This document shows, piece by piece, positions 6,124 to 14,018 of a stretch of 14,570 nt of DNA (its first letter is position 1; each line of letters starts with the position of its first letter). The DNA is taken from contig LRSK01000078.1 in assembly GCA_001563325.1 (NCBI GenBank), positions 1 to 14,570 on the forward strand. Reading direction: 5' to 3'. This DNA comes from Candidatus Thorarchaeota archaeon SMTZ1-83 (GTDB taxonomy: Archaea; Asgardarchaeota; Thorarchaeia; Thorarchaeales; Thorarchaeaceae). The translations under genes were made by a program, and so were the position numbers. A model generated the notes under the pieces. That model searched no databases. It was not told the origin of the DNA and was given only the letters and a program-made list of their open reading frames with translations.

Positions 6124-7555
6124 TATTGCAGATGCACAGATGAGAGCGGGCAACTTAGAAGATGCATCGAAGCTGTACCAAGTATCATCAGAACATTTCG
6201 GACGCGCCGAGAAGTGCTTCAGAAAGGAACTTCAGCTTGTGGAGAACGCAGTACAATCTGAGTCGGACAAGAAACACAAGAAGGCACAATCCCTCTTCTG
6301 CCGAGCGGAGAACGCAGTACAGACACTTTCAGAACTCATAAGAATGAACAACAGAGATGAGTCAATCACGGTTCTCAAAGAGATCTTCAAGGACCTAAAG
6401 AGAGCAGAGAAACTAGCAAAGACAAGAGAACTGACAGCTGCAATCCAGGCCGACCTGACAACCTTCTCGTTTGTGGAGGATTTGCTGAAGAAGAAGAAAA
6501 AGACTGACGCTCTGGAAGGGGTGGCAGAGCAGATTGACTTCGCCAAGCAGATCAGAAAAACGTCACTCATACAGAGTGTGAGCAAGGCGTTAGACGAAGC
6601 ACGTGCCCATATGACGGATCAACCTGCGGAGTCACTGGAGGCAATAAAGGAAGGCCTCGACACTCTGGGAATCCTTCTTAGTCTAGACATCGAGGATGAG
6701 GAAGTAGGTAACCTGAGAAACAGGACAAATGCGATTCTGAACAATGTCAAGTACGTGATACAGTTCCAACTGAGTTCGAAGCTGCAGACCGGAGTGAAGT
6801 TCATTCTTTCCAGGATACTCGAGAACCTGCATGCCGTGGAGTCAGCATCCTACTACAAGGTGATAGGAGAGAGAGTGTCTGCGGAGGAACTCACTGACCT
6901 CGGTAGACTTGCCCTAGCAACCGCATTTGCGTCCGAGGCTCAGGTCTACTCAAGGCAGGCAGAACAGTGGGCATTCAGGTCTCAAATGGAGAGAACGAAC
7001 TACTTCAGCTCCTTGACGGACGAGCTTGGACAGTTGGAGGTGGACGACGACTCGGCTGACAGCACCATCGAGGCTCATGAAACCACAATTGGGCGCATAA
7101 AACAGACTCTAGCTGCTTTCGAAGCGGCTGCAAATGAGCTGGCTAGCGTGAAGGGAGTACAGATACGGACCAAGAACAATGTAGAAGCTCAAGTCCGCCA
7201 GCTAGAGGCGGTAGTTCTTAAGTTCAAGGGAGATTTGAGCCGCATCCAGGGAGCCAAGAGCGACTTCCTAGCGGAGGTCGAGCTCAAGAAAGGGGCTGAT
7301 TCAAAGGCCAAGATACACTATACGGATGCCAGTGACCATCTCAGAGAGGCGGCAGGCAACTACGCTGTGGCGGCCCAAGTGTTCCAGCAGAGTGGCGACG
7401 GTCAGGCCGCACAGAGCGTTGAGGGTAGAAGGCAGATGGCTGATGGACTCGCACGAGTAGTGTGGGAGAACCGGCAACGCCTTGACAGAGACCAGAAGCC
7501 AGTGCCCAAAGGAGACCATGAACTCGCGGCGCTCTATATGGGCGGCGGAGGATGA
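6110..7555 (+). CDS. TPR-like / coiled-coil helical scaffold protein, second frame
   Basis: The frame is open from before 5996 to TGA 7553-7555. I choose ATG 6110 (481 aa) because upstream of it this frame is a basic, non-helical-looking sequence that shadows the end of the previous gene. The start overlaps that gene's stop by 14 bases. The first ~45 residues form a good TPR unit (YNDIADAQMRAGNLEDAS, then KLYQVSSEHFGRAEKCF). The rest is almost entirely helical with many Ala, Leu, Lys and Glu, including a Lys run (KKKKK) and long coiled-coil stretches; the C-terminus ends in Gly residues after a basic segment. A 14-base direct repeat (GAGAACGCAGTACA, near 6242 and 6308) encodes two ENAVQ copies. 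It is cytoplasmic, has no enzymatic motif, and its role is unknown. It converges on the longin-like gene with 23 bases between stops. Confidence 0.75.
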   Translation: MTYNDIADAQMRAGNLEDASKLYQVSSEHFGRAEKCFRKELQLVENAVQSESDKKHKKAQSLFCRAENAVQTLSELIRMNNRDESITVLKEIFKDLKRAEKLAKTRELTAAIQADLTTFSFVEDLLKKKKKTDALEGVAEQIDFAKQIRKTSLIQSVSKALDEARAHMTDQPAESLEAIKEGLDTLGILLSLDIEDEEVGNLRNRTNAILNNVKYVIQFQLSSKLQTGVKFILSRILENLHAVESASYYKVIGERVSAEELTDLGRLALATAFASEAQVYSRQAEQWAFRSQMERTNYFSSLTDELGQLEVDDDSADSTIEAHETTIGRIKQTLAAFEAAANELASVKGVQIRTKNNVEAQVRQLEAVVLKFKGDLSRIQGAKSDFLAEVELKKGADSKAKIHYTDASDHLREAAGNYAVAAQVFQQSGDGQAAQSVEGRRQMADGLARVVWENRQRLDRDQKPVPKGDHELAALYMGGGG

Positions 7556-7578
7556 CCATCTCCCAGTCATGGAACGGT

Positions 7579-8769
7579 CTAGAGTACTGCTTCAGTGAGT
7601 CCAGGTATCCAATCCTCTTGGCAGCTCCAACGCGCATACTTCAGAAGGTCAATGACATCGTTGCGCTCCATTACTTCTGACAAGGCATCGACAATATCAT
7701 TCAGGAATTGCTCCAATGCCTCAGCGAGTAGGTCGAAATCCCTTGGAGTCATGGCTTCGTCAAGAACACTCTGTAGTGACAGGTCATCTTGAACTCTAAC
7801 TCTGGAAAGCCATGGATGATTCGCAACGCCCGATGCTAGAATGATGCTAACAGTCTGTTGTATCTCTTCGGCGCCGAGTACTTCTGAACATGCTCCTGCG
7901 AACCTTGTCAAGATACACTCATTCACTAGGACACTCTCTCGCTCCATGGATATCCTGTGAATGTGACCCGAGAGTATAAGGTTTCCAAGCTCCTGCAGCA
8001 CTCTGTCCTTGTCGTCCTGGCTCAATTCTCCAATGAAATTCTCAAGCGTGGTTCGGCCATCGAGGCGTCCTATCACAGCGATGGTCATTGTTGATAGGCC
8101 CAAGGGATTTGAGCTGTCCAACATAATACTCAGCGCCCTCTCTGAGATTTCGAGAATGTCATGCTCTGTGGGCACATATTTCACATACGCAGCGTTGTGC
8201 CAGCAAGCCTCTGCAATGGAATCACGGATCCCCTTAAGAGATTGCGAGTGTGTTTCGACAAGCTTGGACACGGTCATCGAAACTTCAAGTCCCGCCACCA
8301 AATCCCTCGCCAAAGTCTTGGAATCTGAATGCTCCATTCTGTCAAGACTAGCCTCCCAGCCATTCCTCCTCGTGACAAGCGACTGAGGGGCAACTTTGTC
8401 CAACGTGAGAGTCTTCATAACGAACTGGTCGAACTCGGCAAATAGACCCCCATCGATGCCGTCAGAATCTTTGAGGACTTCGAAGCTTTGCTTGAACTCG
8501 CGAACTACCCTTCTTAGTCGACTTCGGAGCTCAGTAGTCTCCCTAGCGACAGCTAGAACGCCCACAACCCAGTCATTCATTTCCACAATGAAGGTCGTGT
8601 CAGAGCCGTACACAGTCTTCCACCCAGTTTCTTCAGAGCCTACGACTTCAGCTAAGAAACTCCCCATAGCAGTGACAAAACCAGAGAGAAGCTGAGGATC
8701 AATCCCACCTATGACAAACTCATGAGAGTAGGGCGATAGACCTGTGTGCTTGTTCAGAACGAAAAGCAC
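7579..8769 (-). CDS. Longin-like domain protein with winged-helix-like middle region (396 aa)
   Basis: Residues 1-~100 fit the longin/roadblock order: strand (LFVLNKHTG), strand (SPYSHEFVI), helix (PQLLSGFVTAMGSFLAEVV), strands (KTVYGSDTTFIVEMN and WVVGVLAVAR), then a long charged helix (TTELRSRLRRVVREFKQSF). In eukaryotes and Asgard archaea such domains bind or regulate small GTPases and act in membrane trafficking. Residues ~205-290 contain a winged-helix-like unit (RLDGRTTLENFI, then LQELGNLILSGHIHRI). The C-terminal ~100 residues are helical. It has no membrane segment. The start used is GTG 8769, but the frame stays open to 8845 and the first strand continues into that extension (NEK before VLFVLN), so a non-standard start slightly upstream is possible; a weak TATA-like TTAAGA is at 8833-8838. 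No small GTPase gene is nearby. The longin call is by strand/helix pattern only. Confidence 0.65.
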   Translation of the reverse strand: MLFVLNKHTGLSPYSHEFVIGGIDPQLLSGFVTAMGSFLAEVVGSEETGWKTVYGSDTTFIVEMNDWVVGVLAVARETTELRSRLRRVVREFKQSFEVLKDSDGIDGGLFAEFDQFVMKTLTLDKVAPQSLVTRRNGWEASLDRMEHSDSKTLARDLVAGLEVSMTVSKLVETHSQSLKGIRDSIAEACWHNAAYVKYVPTEHDILEISERALSIMLDSSNPLGLSTMTIAVIGRLDGRTTLENFIGELSQDDKDRVLQELGNLILSGHIHRISMERESVLVNECILTRFAGACSEVLGAEEIQQTVSIILASGVANHPWLSRVRVQDDLSLQSVLDEAMTPRDFDLLAEALEQFLNDIVDALSEVMERNDVIDLLKYARWSCQEDWIPGLTEAVL

Positions 8770-9028
8770 CTTCTCATTTGAATCGAAGCTGGCAGTCGAT
8801 TGTCCTGTCAGTGATGGTCCCTCACAACTTACTCTTAATCCTTACATCAATTCTGAGACCTCTATGATTATGGAACCGCAATCAGGATTCGACATATGGT
8901 TCCTATGCCGTCCAAGACACCCTAGGTGATGTTTCCTGCTCTTATCGCTAGCATACAGTGGTGGCTGAGGTCTTGGCTCTTTGTAACTGGACTTCCATAT
9001 CATTGTTCAGGTCTGACCATTCATCTTG

Positions 9029-11224
9029 TCAAGATACAGCATAGCTCTCCTGCACTGGAACGATCACAGGTGGCGTCGTGTATACCCGAGTTGCCTTGAA
9101 AGGCATAAAGGCCACTCCCCCTGCGTGGAAGAACTTCGAAAACCACTCCACGTATGTCAGCCTAAGCGTATGCATGAATGCCAGGAGACCCTCAAGGATG
9201 CCAACGATGAAGGTCCCGATTATCGCTCCCAAGAGCGGCAAATGAGGATAATGCGGTGCCAGGGGGTCACTCGAGTGTACTTCATGTGGTATGAACTCGA
9301 TGCCGAGCAAGTTGAGTTCTGGGAATGGTATATAGATTACTGCCGGAATTAGTGTGAAGAAGACTCCGCTCAATATGACATGAACAGTGTTCAGAGCGAA
9401 GATACGAGCATAGCTTACTGTGTGGCTAATCATGCCGATGGCGTACTCCAAGAACAGAACAACGCCATCCATCCCTCCCTTGAACGATGCCAATGCCATT
9501 ATTACAAACGGGACGATGAATGTTGCCAACGACCACAAAAGTGGGCTAACAGGAATTGCGGGATAGACGCCATTGTTGCCAATGCCATATCCGATGCCAG
9601 CAATGGGAACCCAAAGGTTCACCTGACCGGTTGGATTGAACCAATCATTGACACTGCTGTAACTAACACCGAAGAGCAGATTGATGAAACCGTAGTAGAG
9701 TACGAAGTAGGATATCCCAACGACGGCATCACGGCGGTCATGATGCTTCATCTTGTTATAGACGTTCAGAAGAATTCCCAACATGATGTGAATAGCACCG
9801 ATTTCGATGGACAGCTTCAGCATGTGAGCTGCCCTGTATGGGTTCGGAATCACATGACCGTGACCATCATCAACATGGTGAGCAAACGTCGGCCATAACG
9901 GTTCAAACACGGTTTCCGCGCCGAAGAAGCTCCCGAACAAGAATCCTCCAAGAATGGCAAACAGTCCCATCATAATGAGACCTTCTGCGCCAGCTTGAAC
10001 ATACCCGAGTATTTGACCCCAGTCGTCACCTCTCCTGTTTGCACGCCATGCAGCCAGGCCTATGATGAGTATGAGCATACCCTGCCCGATGTCTGCAAAC
10101 ACGAACCCGAAAATCAAGGGAAAAGCTAGAAACATGATTTTCGTAGGGTCGAGGTCGTGCTGAGACGGAGTCCCAAAAGCACTCACGACTCCCTCCGTGG
10201 GCTTCATGAACGAGGGGTTGTCAAGATACGTGGGCGACTCGTATTCCGCAAAGTCAGGATGTTCAAACTTGATGTCCACCACGGCGCTTGTCTTCTCACG
10301 CAGAATAGACTCGAACTCTTCCTCCATCCCTTCAGGGATCCAGCCCCACGCTTTGACCGATTGCTCTGTGTAAACAAGGTACTTCCTGACCTCAACTCTC
10401 TGCTTCTCGATCTCTAGGATCTCCCAGGCAGCAAGAACTCTTGGACCCCATTCTTTGGCAATAGCCTTCTTCCTAGCATGCAGTTGAGCAAGCTCATCTT
10501 CCAGCTCCACAATTCTCCTCTTTGCTTCTTCTGCAACCCTATGTGGTTCTCCTTCTGCTGCTTCGGGCATTGTGAAGGATTCAAACTCCATGGCCGAGAG
10601 AATTCGCTCGACCGCGTCACGACGTTCAATGGGGACACTCGCAGTGGCTACAGAAACACCTCTCTTGAGCGGGATGTGTTTGAAAGCATACGCCGCCTCT
10701 GTGACTTCCTTCAGACTCCACTCCAGCTGTGACACTCTTCCGGTCGGGACCACCCCTGCAACAGTGAAAGTGTATTCAGTGGCCCCGATACGGCTCGGGT
10801 CCAGTCCTAGCGGCTCAAGTGACATAGCCACATCTCTTATTGCACGTTGCTTGTCGAGTTCAAGCTGTGCTGCAGCAGTTTCGGAGTCGATTTCTAGAAC
10901 CTCTGGTTCAACAGACCCGATGACCTCAGCAGCGTGAGCCAGAGTTCCAGTCAACTCACGGTCGTCAATCTCGATTCTAATACCAGAGGCCCTTCCAGGG
11001 TCTATGCCTAGCGAATGGAGTATCTTGGTCAGCCTATCAGATGCCACAAATACGGTCTCCTCTTCTCGAGACCTCTTCACTTCAACAACTGTGGCCTGGT
11101 GGGTTACGTCTATGAACTCAAAATGCCCGAACTCCTCGAGGGCAAGCAAGACCTCTCTCTCATAGTCTTTATGAGACACAACCCGGGCAATGATCATCTC
11201 TGCGGGACTCATTCGAAGGCCCAT
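9029..11224 (-). CDS. atpI: A-type ATP synthase subunit I (membrane stator, a-subunit equivalent)
   Basis: This 731-residue subunit combines a cytoplasmic N-terminal half that joins the peripheral stalks with a membrane half that forms the ion half-channels beside the K ring. Residues ~1-345 are soluble with a coiled-coil hairpin (about 225-275). The membrane part opens with the family signature NPSFMKPTEG at ~336-345, followed by IFGFVFADIGQG. The essential channel arginine is in SHTVSYARIFAL (Arg ~607), and the last helix carries LRLTYVEWFSKFFHAGG (from ~687). About eight TM helices are visible. A longer open frame reaches ATG 11380, but ATG 11224 has AAGGTGAT immediately upstream and gives the usual N-terminus (SPAEMIIARVVSHKDY). 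It is transcribed alone, divergent from subunit H. A His-rich loop (HHVDDGHGH, ~449-457) lies between TM helices. Confidence 0.96.
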   Translation of the reverse strand: MGLRMSPAEMIIARVVSHKDYEREVLLALEEFGHFEFIDVTHQATVVEVKRSREEETVFVASDRLTKILHSLGIDPGRASGIRIEIDDRELTGTLAHAAEVIGSVEPEVLEIDSETAAAQLELDKQRAIRDVAMSLEPLGLDPSRIGATEYTFTVAGVVPTGRVSQLEWSLKEVTEAAYAFKHIPLKRGVSVATASVPIERRDAVERILSAMEFESFTMPEAAEGEPHRVAEEAKRRIVELEDELAQLHARKKAIAKEWGPRVLAAWEILEIEKQRVEVRKYLVYTEQSVKAWGWIPEGMEEEFESILREKTSAVVDIKFEHPDFAEYESPTYLDNPSFMKPTEGVVSAFGTPSQHDLDPTKIMFLAFPLIFGFVFADIGQGMLILIIGLAAWRANRRGDDWGQILGYVQAGAEGLIMMGLFAILGGFLFGSFFGAETVFEPLWPTFAHHVDDGHGHVIPNPYRAAHMLKLSIEIGAIHIMLGILLNVYNKMKHHDRRDAVVGISYFVLYYGFINLLFGVSYSSVNDWFNPTGQVNLWVPIAGIGYGIGNNGVYPAIPVSPLLWSLATFIVPFVIMALASFKGGMDGVVLFLEYAIGMISHTVSYARIFALNTVHVILSGVFFTLIPAVIYIPFPELNLLGIEFIPHEVHSSDPLAPHYPHLPLLGAIIGTFIVGILEGLLAFMHTLRLTYVEWFSKFFHAGGVAFMPFKATRVYTTPPVIVPVQESYAVS

Positions 11225-11297
11225 GGTATCACCTTTGGATTGGGTGGCAAGGCTCCCTGTCAAGAAAGCCCGTTGGATTGGGCCATTTGATGCTAAA

Positions 11298-11303
11298 GAT
11301 AAA
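11298..11303 (-). promoter_or_regulatory. TATA-like box for subunit I
   Basis: TTTATC on the minus strand, followed by TTTAG, lies about 75 bases before ATG 11224, predicting a leader of roughly 45-50 bases that contains the AAGGTGAT ribosome-binding site. It faces away from an identical hexamer at 11357-11362 that serves subunit H. Confidence 0.4.
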
Positions 11304-11356
11304 CGTTGTGAAATGCAGTCACGTCTGTGCCAATCAGTCCCAGGCAAAGGTGAATC

Positions 11357-11362
11357 TTTATC
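11357..11362 (+). promoter_or_regulatory. TATA-like box for subunits H and E
   Basis: TTTATC on the plus strand lies about 52 bases before ATG 11414. The expected start site near 11385 is downstream of the alternative ATG 11369, supporting the later start for subunit H. Confidence 0.4.
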
Positions 11363-11413
11363 AGGGGCATGAGATTGCAATGGACAGCCCGCTACAGTGT
11401 GAGGTATACAGCA

Positions 11414-11737
11414 ATGCGCACTGCCAAAGACGAGATTGACCTAATATATGAGGCGGAGGACGCTGCTAAGAAGAAGCTAGCTGAGGCCCAAAACAAAGCC
11501 AAGCAAATTCGGGAGAGCGTGGAGAAGGAGGCCAAGGAAATCCTGGAGAAGGCCGAGAAGGAAGCAATGATGGCAGCTCAGCGCTCCAAGGACGGTCTAC
11601 AGGAGAGACGGACGAAGATAGAATCCAAGATTCTGAAGGATACTGAGAAGACTGTCAAAGAAACAGAGGAGTCAGCTCGAGGTAACGTGAAGAAAGCGAT
11701 CAGAATCGCATACAAGATGATCTCTGGGGAGGAATGA
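11414..11737 (+). CDS. atpH: A-type ATP synthase subunit H (peripheral stalk)
   Basis: This 107-residue subunit is almost entirely one long coiled coil rich in Lys, Glu and Ala (DEIDLIYEAEDAAKKKLAEA, then ...EKAEKEAMMAAQRSKDG), ending in the short helix KKAIRIAYKMISGEE. In A/V-type enzymes subunit H (also called G in some naming) pairs with E to form the EH peripheral stalks linking the A3B3 head to subunit I. The frame opens at ATG 11369, but ATG 11414 gives the family's usual length (~105 aa), has GAGGT upstream, and lies after the expected transcription start; the 15 extra residues look unrelated to the family. It is followed after four bases by subunit E. Confidence 0.88.
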   Translation: MRTAKDEIDLIYEAEDAAKKKLAEAQNKAKQIRESVEKEAKEILEKAEKEAMMAAQRSKDGLQERRTKIESKILKDTEKTVKETEESARGNVKKAIRIAYKMISGEE

Positions 11738-11741
11738 TATC

Positions 11742-12368
11742 ATGGAGGGCGTGACCAACATCATCGAGATCATCGAAAAGAAGACCGACAATGAAACTGT
11801 GAGAATCATCGCTGAGGCTGAGAAGTTCAAGGCTGAACGTCTTGCAAATGCGAAGAAGCGGGCAAAGGGAATTGAAGAAGAAATCGCCGGGAAAGCACAA
11901 CGCGAGGCTGACTCTGAGATTGCCAGGTATGAGGCTAGCGCAAAACTGAGAGCGAAGTATAGAATCCTTGAAACCAAGGAGGCATTGAGGAGAGAAGTCT
12001 TTGACTCCGCTTGGGAAGAGATCAAGAAGGGCGTCAAGGGAAAGTCATATGCCCAGACTGTAACGAAACTGGCGATAGACGGAGCGGTCCCGCTCCAAGA
12101 GAGCGAGATTGAGCTTGTTCTTCCGGAGGGGCAGAAAGTAAACATCGATACGTCAGAGATTGCAGCCGCCATCACAAAAGCAACGGGCATCAAGACGAAC
12201 ATCAGCATCTCGAAGGAAACCGTGAGAGCCACGGGTGGCGTGATTGTTAGATCCAAGGATGGAACAAAGTGGGTCGATAACACCTACGACGCAAGGCTAG
12301 AACGGCTCGACACCAAAATCAGGGACCTGGTCTCCGCATCATTGTTCCGCACTACTAGTCCAGAGTAG
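11742..12368 (+). CDS. atpE: A-type ATP synthase subunit E (peripheral stalk)
   Basis: This 208-residue protein has the two-part E architecture: residues ~1-95 are a long charged coiled coil (AEAEKFKAERLANAKKRAKG) that pairs with subunit H, and ~100-200 are a globular domain that sits on the catalytic head, with the conserved run ATGGVIVRSKDGTKWVDNT at ~163-181 followed by YDARLERL. The start at 11742 is backed by GGGGAGGA nine bases upstream, a site that covers the end of the subunit H gene, so the two are translated from one message. The length is normal for the family (about 185-210). It converges on the K-C genes with 55 bases between stops, where a hairpin lies. Confidence 0.95.
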   Translation: MEGVTNIIEIIEKKTDNETVRIIAEAEKFKAERLANAKKRAKGIEEEIAGKAQREADSEIARYEASAKLRAKYRILETKEALRREVFDSAWEEIKKGVKGKSYAQTVTKLAIDGAVPLQESEIELVLPEGQKVNIDTSEIAAAITKATGIKTNISISKETVRATGGVIVRSKDGTKWVDNTYDARLERLDTKIRDLVSASLFRTTSPE

Positions 12369-12370
12369 AT

Positions 12371-12393
12371 TGAACGGGTTGATTGCCCGTTCA
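12371..12393. terminator. Perfect inverted repeat between convergent ATP synthase genes, possible bidirectional terminator
   Basis: TGAACGGG, a 7-base loop and CCCGTTCA form an 8-bp perfect stem starting three bases after the subunit E stop, and the subunit K stop lies 30 bases beyond on the other strand. Its position between two convergent transcripts fits a termination or 3'-end-protecting role. No T-run follows, which archaeal intrinsic terminators usually need, so the function is uncertain. Confidence 0.45.
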
Positions 12394-12423
12394 GGTTCTA
12401 CTTCTGATTGGTTCTCATACTCA

Positions 12424-12786
12424 CTAACCGACGAGGCCGGGTATGTAACCCAAGAGTAGGAACGCAATAACGAAACCGTAGATGGCAACAGCCTCAATGA
12501 ACACGACATAGAGAATACTCTTGCCGAAGGTCTCTGGCTTCTCCGTGATTGCACCGCCTATTCCAGCCAGGCCGATTGCTAGGCCTGCACCGATAGCAAG
12601 ACCAAGTATCGCCCAGCCTGCGCCCTCGGTAGTCTGCAGCGGCACAAATCCGGAACCTGATGCCACACCCAATGCCTTGACCACAGTCGGTGCGTTGAAC
12701 ATCGCCAGTGCTGCCGCAGCAAGGGTGAACACCAAAGCACCCAGTGCAAGCATGAATGGGTTCGTAGTCCATTTGTTGATTTTCAC
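12424..12786 (-). CDS. atpK: A-type ATP synthase subunit K (proteolipid, rotor ring)
   Basis: This 120-residue proteolipid forms the membrane rotor ring that carries ions. Three hydrophobic segments are visible: ~8-32, ~57-81 (Gly-rich inner helix, AIGAGLAIGLAGIGGA) and ~91-113, the outer helix with the ion-binding Glu98 in VVFIEAVAIYGF. The Gln of the inner helix and the Ser/Thr after the Glu that mark Na+-binding rings are absent, which points to protons (inference). The first segment may be a cleaved signal-like peptide or a real third helix. I choose GTG 12786 because GGAGGA lies nine bases upstream; a TTG at 12810 would overlap the subunit C stop and lacks a ribosome-binding site. It lies 17 bases after subunit C on the same strand, so C-K form an operon. 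Confidence 0.93.
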   Translation of the reverse strand: MKINKWTTNPFMLALGALVFTLAAAALAMFNAPTVVKALGVASGSGFVPLQTTEGAGWAILGLAIGAGLAIGLAGIGGAITEKPETFGKSILYVVFIEAVAIYGFVIAFLLLGYIPGLVG

Positions 12787-12803
12787 TGAATATTGTCCTC
12801 CAG

Positions 12804-13868
12804 TTACCAAATTGTAATCATTCGCCTGATGTTTTCGGGAAACTCTCCTCTTTCTAAACCTACCGCAATGGAGCGGATGTTGCGAATCTCGAAGTATTTC
12901 AGGTTGAAGAAGCCCAAGACAGTTCCGATGTGGAACGGAAAGGCGGTCAGTTGAAGCATCACCTTCTTGGCGATGTAATCCCCAATTGCCAGCTCAACCT
13001 CGGACAGATCATTAGTTTCTTCGTAGATTCTTGCCAGCCTTCCTGCAAGCTGAGCGTATCTCGTTGTCCCAAGTCGATTGAACACTTCACGCCAATTTGC
13101 GCCAACCTGAATAGTTTCAAGAAGGGCTTGAGACTTGCGAGTGAAACGGACAAGAGAGAGGTCGACTACACGCGACTCAAGCGTCAGAGCTAGAGCCCTT
13201 ATGAGGGTCAGAACATTCCTTAAGTCAACTCTTGCCTCCAAGACACCCAAGACGCGCTCCTGTTCTCCACTAGGGAATTCCGCGAGGGCGTCCAGCACAG
13301 TCCTAAGATACCACTCCTCCACAGCCACCTCGAGAGGGGCTGTAGACTCGAATTCCTCATATGCAGGGAACCTAGTCAAGAGTGCAATCTTCACATCCCA
13401 GTAAGGCAGGATGTCAACAGCCTTTCTGACAGATCCAGCGTCAACTATCTGCTCGAACTCCATTGCCTGCTCAGGCGACGTCGGTACAAGAAACTTGAGT
13501 ATCTCGTCTCTATCCAGCTCCACATGAAGTCCCCTAATGATTGACTTGATACTATCTGCCAAGAACATGTTCAGGTAAGTCTGGGTGAAATCCCGCACTC
13601 GACCTGTCAGGGTCCGGGTGAGTCTGTAGCTCACATCTGCAAAATCATTGGACAGAACAAGGCCTAGCTCCGCAGGTTCTGGAACTCTTTGTGCATACTG
13701 ACTTGAAATCATAGGGCCATAGTAAGTACTACCAAGTCCTCTGATGAAATCCTCATATGTAGCAGACTGCAGAAGCCGTTCATAGTCTCCGACTGTCAAG
13801 AACCGGGACTTCAGCCCCCTGATTCGTGCGTTTATGTAGCCGTATTCGTTTGCAGCCCGTGAGGCCAT
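12804..13868 (-). CDS. atpC: A-type ATP synthase subunit C (central rotor socket)
   Basis: This 354-residue all-helical protein couples the central stalk to the K ring, like V-ATPase subunit d. Family marks are the N-terminal YINARIRGLKSRFL at 11-24 and the C-terminal block PFHIGTVLGFFNLKYFEIRN at ~311-330 followed by IRSIAVGLERGEFPENIRRM. The intervening parts show the threefold internal helical repeat (for example RVRDFTQTYLNMFLADSIKSI and EWYLRTVLDALAEF). The length is normal. The start at ATG 13868 has AAGGTG about eight bases upstream. A TATA-like TTAAAT at ~13925-13930 on this strand is well placed. It is the first gene of a leftward C-K pair; in the common archaeal order K precedes E and C in one operon, so the order here is rearranged. 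Confidence 0.95.
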   Translation of the reverse strand: MASRAANEYGYINARIRGLKSRFLTVGDYERLLQSATYEDFIRGLGSTYYGPMISSQYAQRVPEPAELGLVLSNDFADVSYRLTRTLTGRVRDFTQTYLNMFLADSIKSIIRGLHVELDRDEILKFLVPTSPEQAMEFEQIVDAGSVRKAVDILPYWDVKIALLTRFPAYEEFESTAPLEVAVEEWYLRTVLDALAEFPSGEQERVLGVLEARVDLRNVLTLIRALALTLESRVVDLSLVRFTRKSQALLETIQVGANWREVFNRLGTTRYAQLAGRLARIYEETNDLSEVELAIGDYIAKKVMLQLTAFPFHIGTVLGFFNLKYFEIRNIRSIAVGLERGEFPENIRRMITIW

Positions 13869-13924
13869 CCTGAAACACCTTGGTTATCCATCTGCGGGGA
13901 TGACGAGTTGTCAATGCAGCCATC

Positions 13925-13931
13925 ATTTAAG
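13925..13931. promoter_or_regulatory. TATA-like box possibly shared by subunit C and the divergent membrane gene
   Basis: ATTTAAGG read rightward is CCTTAAAT read leftward, so the near-symmetric TTTAA core could direct transcription both ways. Leftward, it lies about 60 bases before ATG 13868, leaving a leader that includes AAGGTG. Rightward, it lies about 90 bases before ATG 14019. Confidence 0.35.
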
Positions 13932-14018
13932 GTTGACGAAGAGTGTCTGCAGTCAGACTCCTTGAACAGTAGAAGAATTCAAATAACGGAAGAAGCACAT
14001 GCCTCTCAGTTGGTCGCC

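Noticed and set aside
9380..9898. 172-codon plus-strand frame inside subunit I
   Set aside because: It is antisense to the conserved membrane half of subunit I; no ribosome-binding site or family feature.
11225..11380. 52-residue N-terminal extension of subunit I
   Set aside because: It has no resemblance to the family N-terminus and lies upstream of the AAGGTGAT site that serves ATG 11224; it also overlaps the divergent promoter region.
11672..12283. 203-codon minus-strand hydrophobic frame opposite subunits H and E
   Set aside because: Its hydrophobicity is the expected mirror of Lys/Glu-rich codons on the other strand; subunit E is certain.
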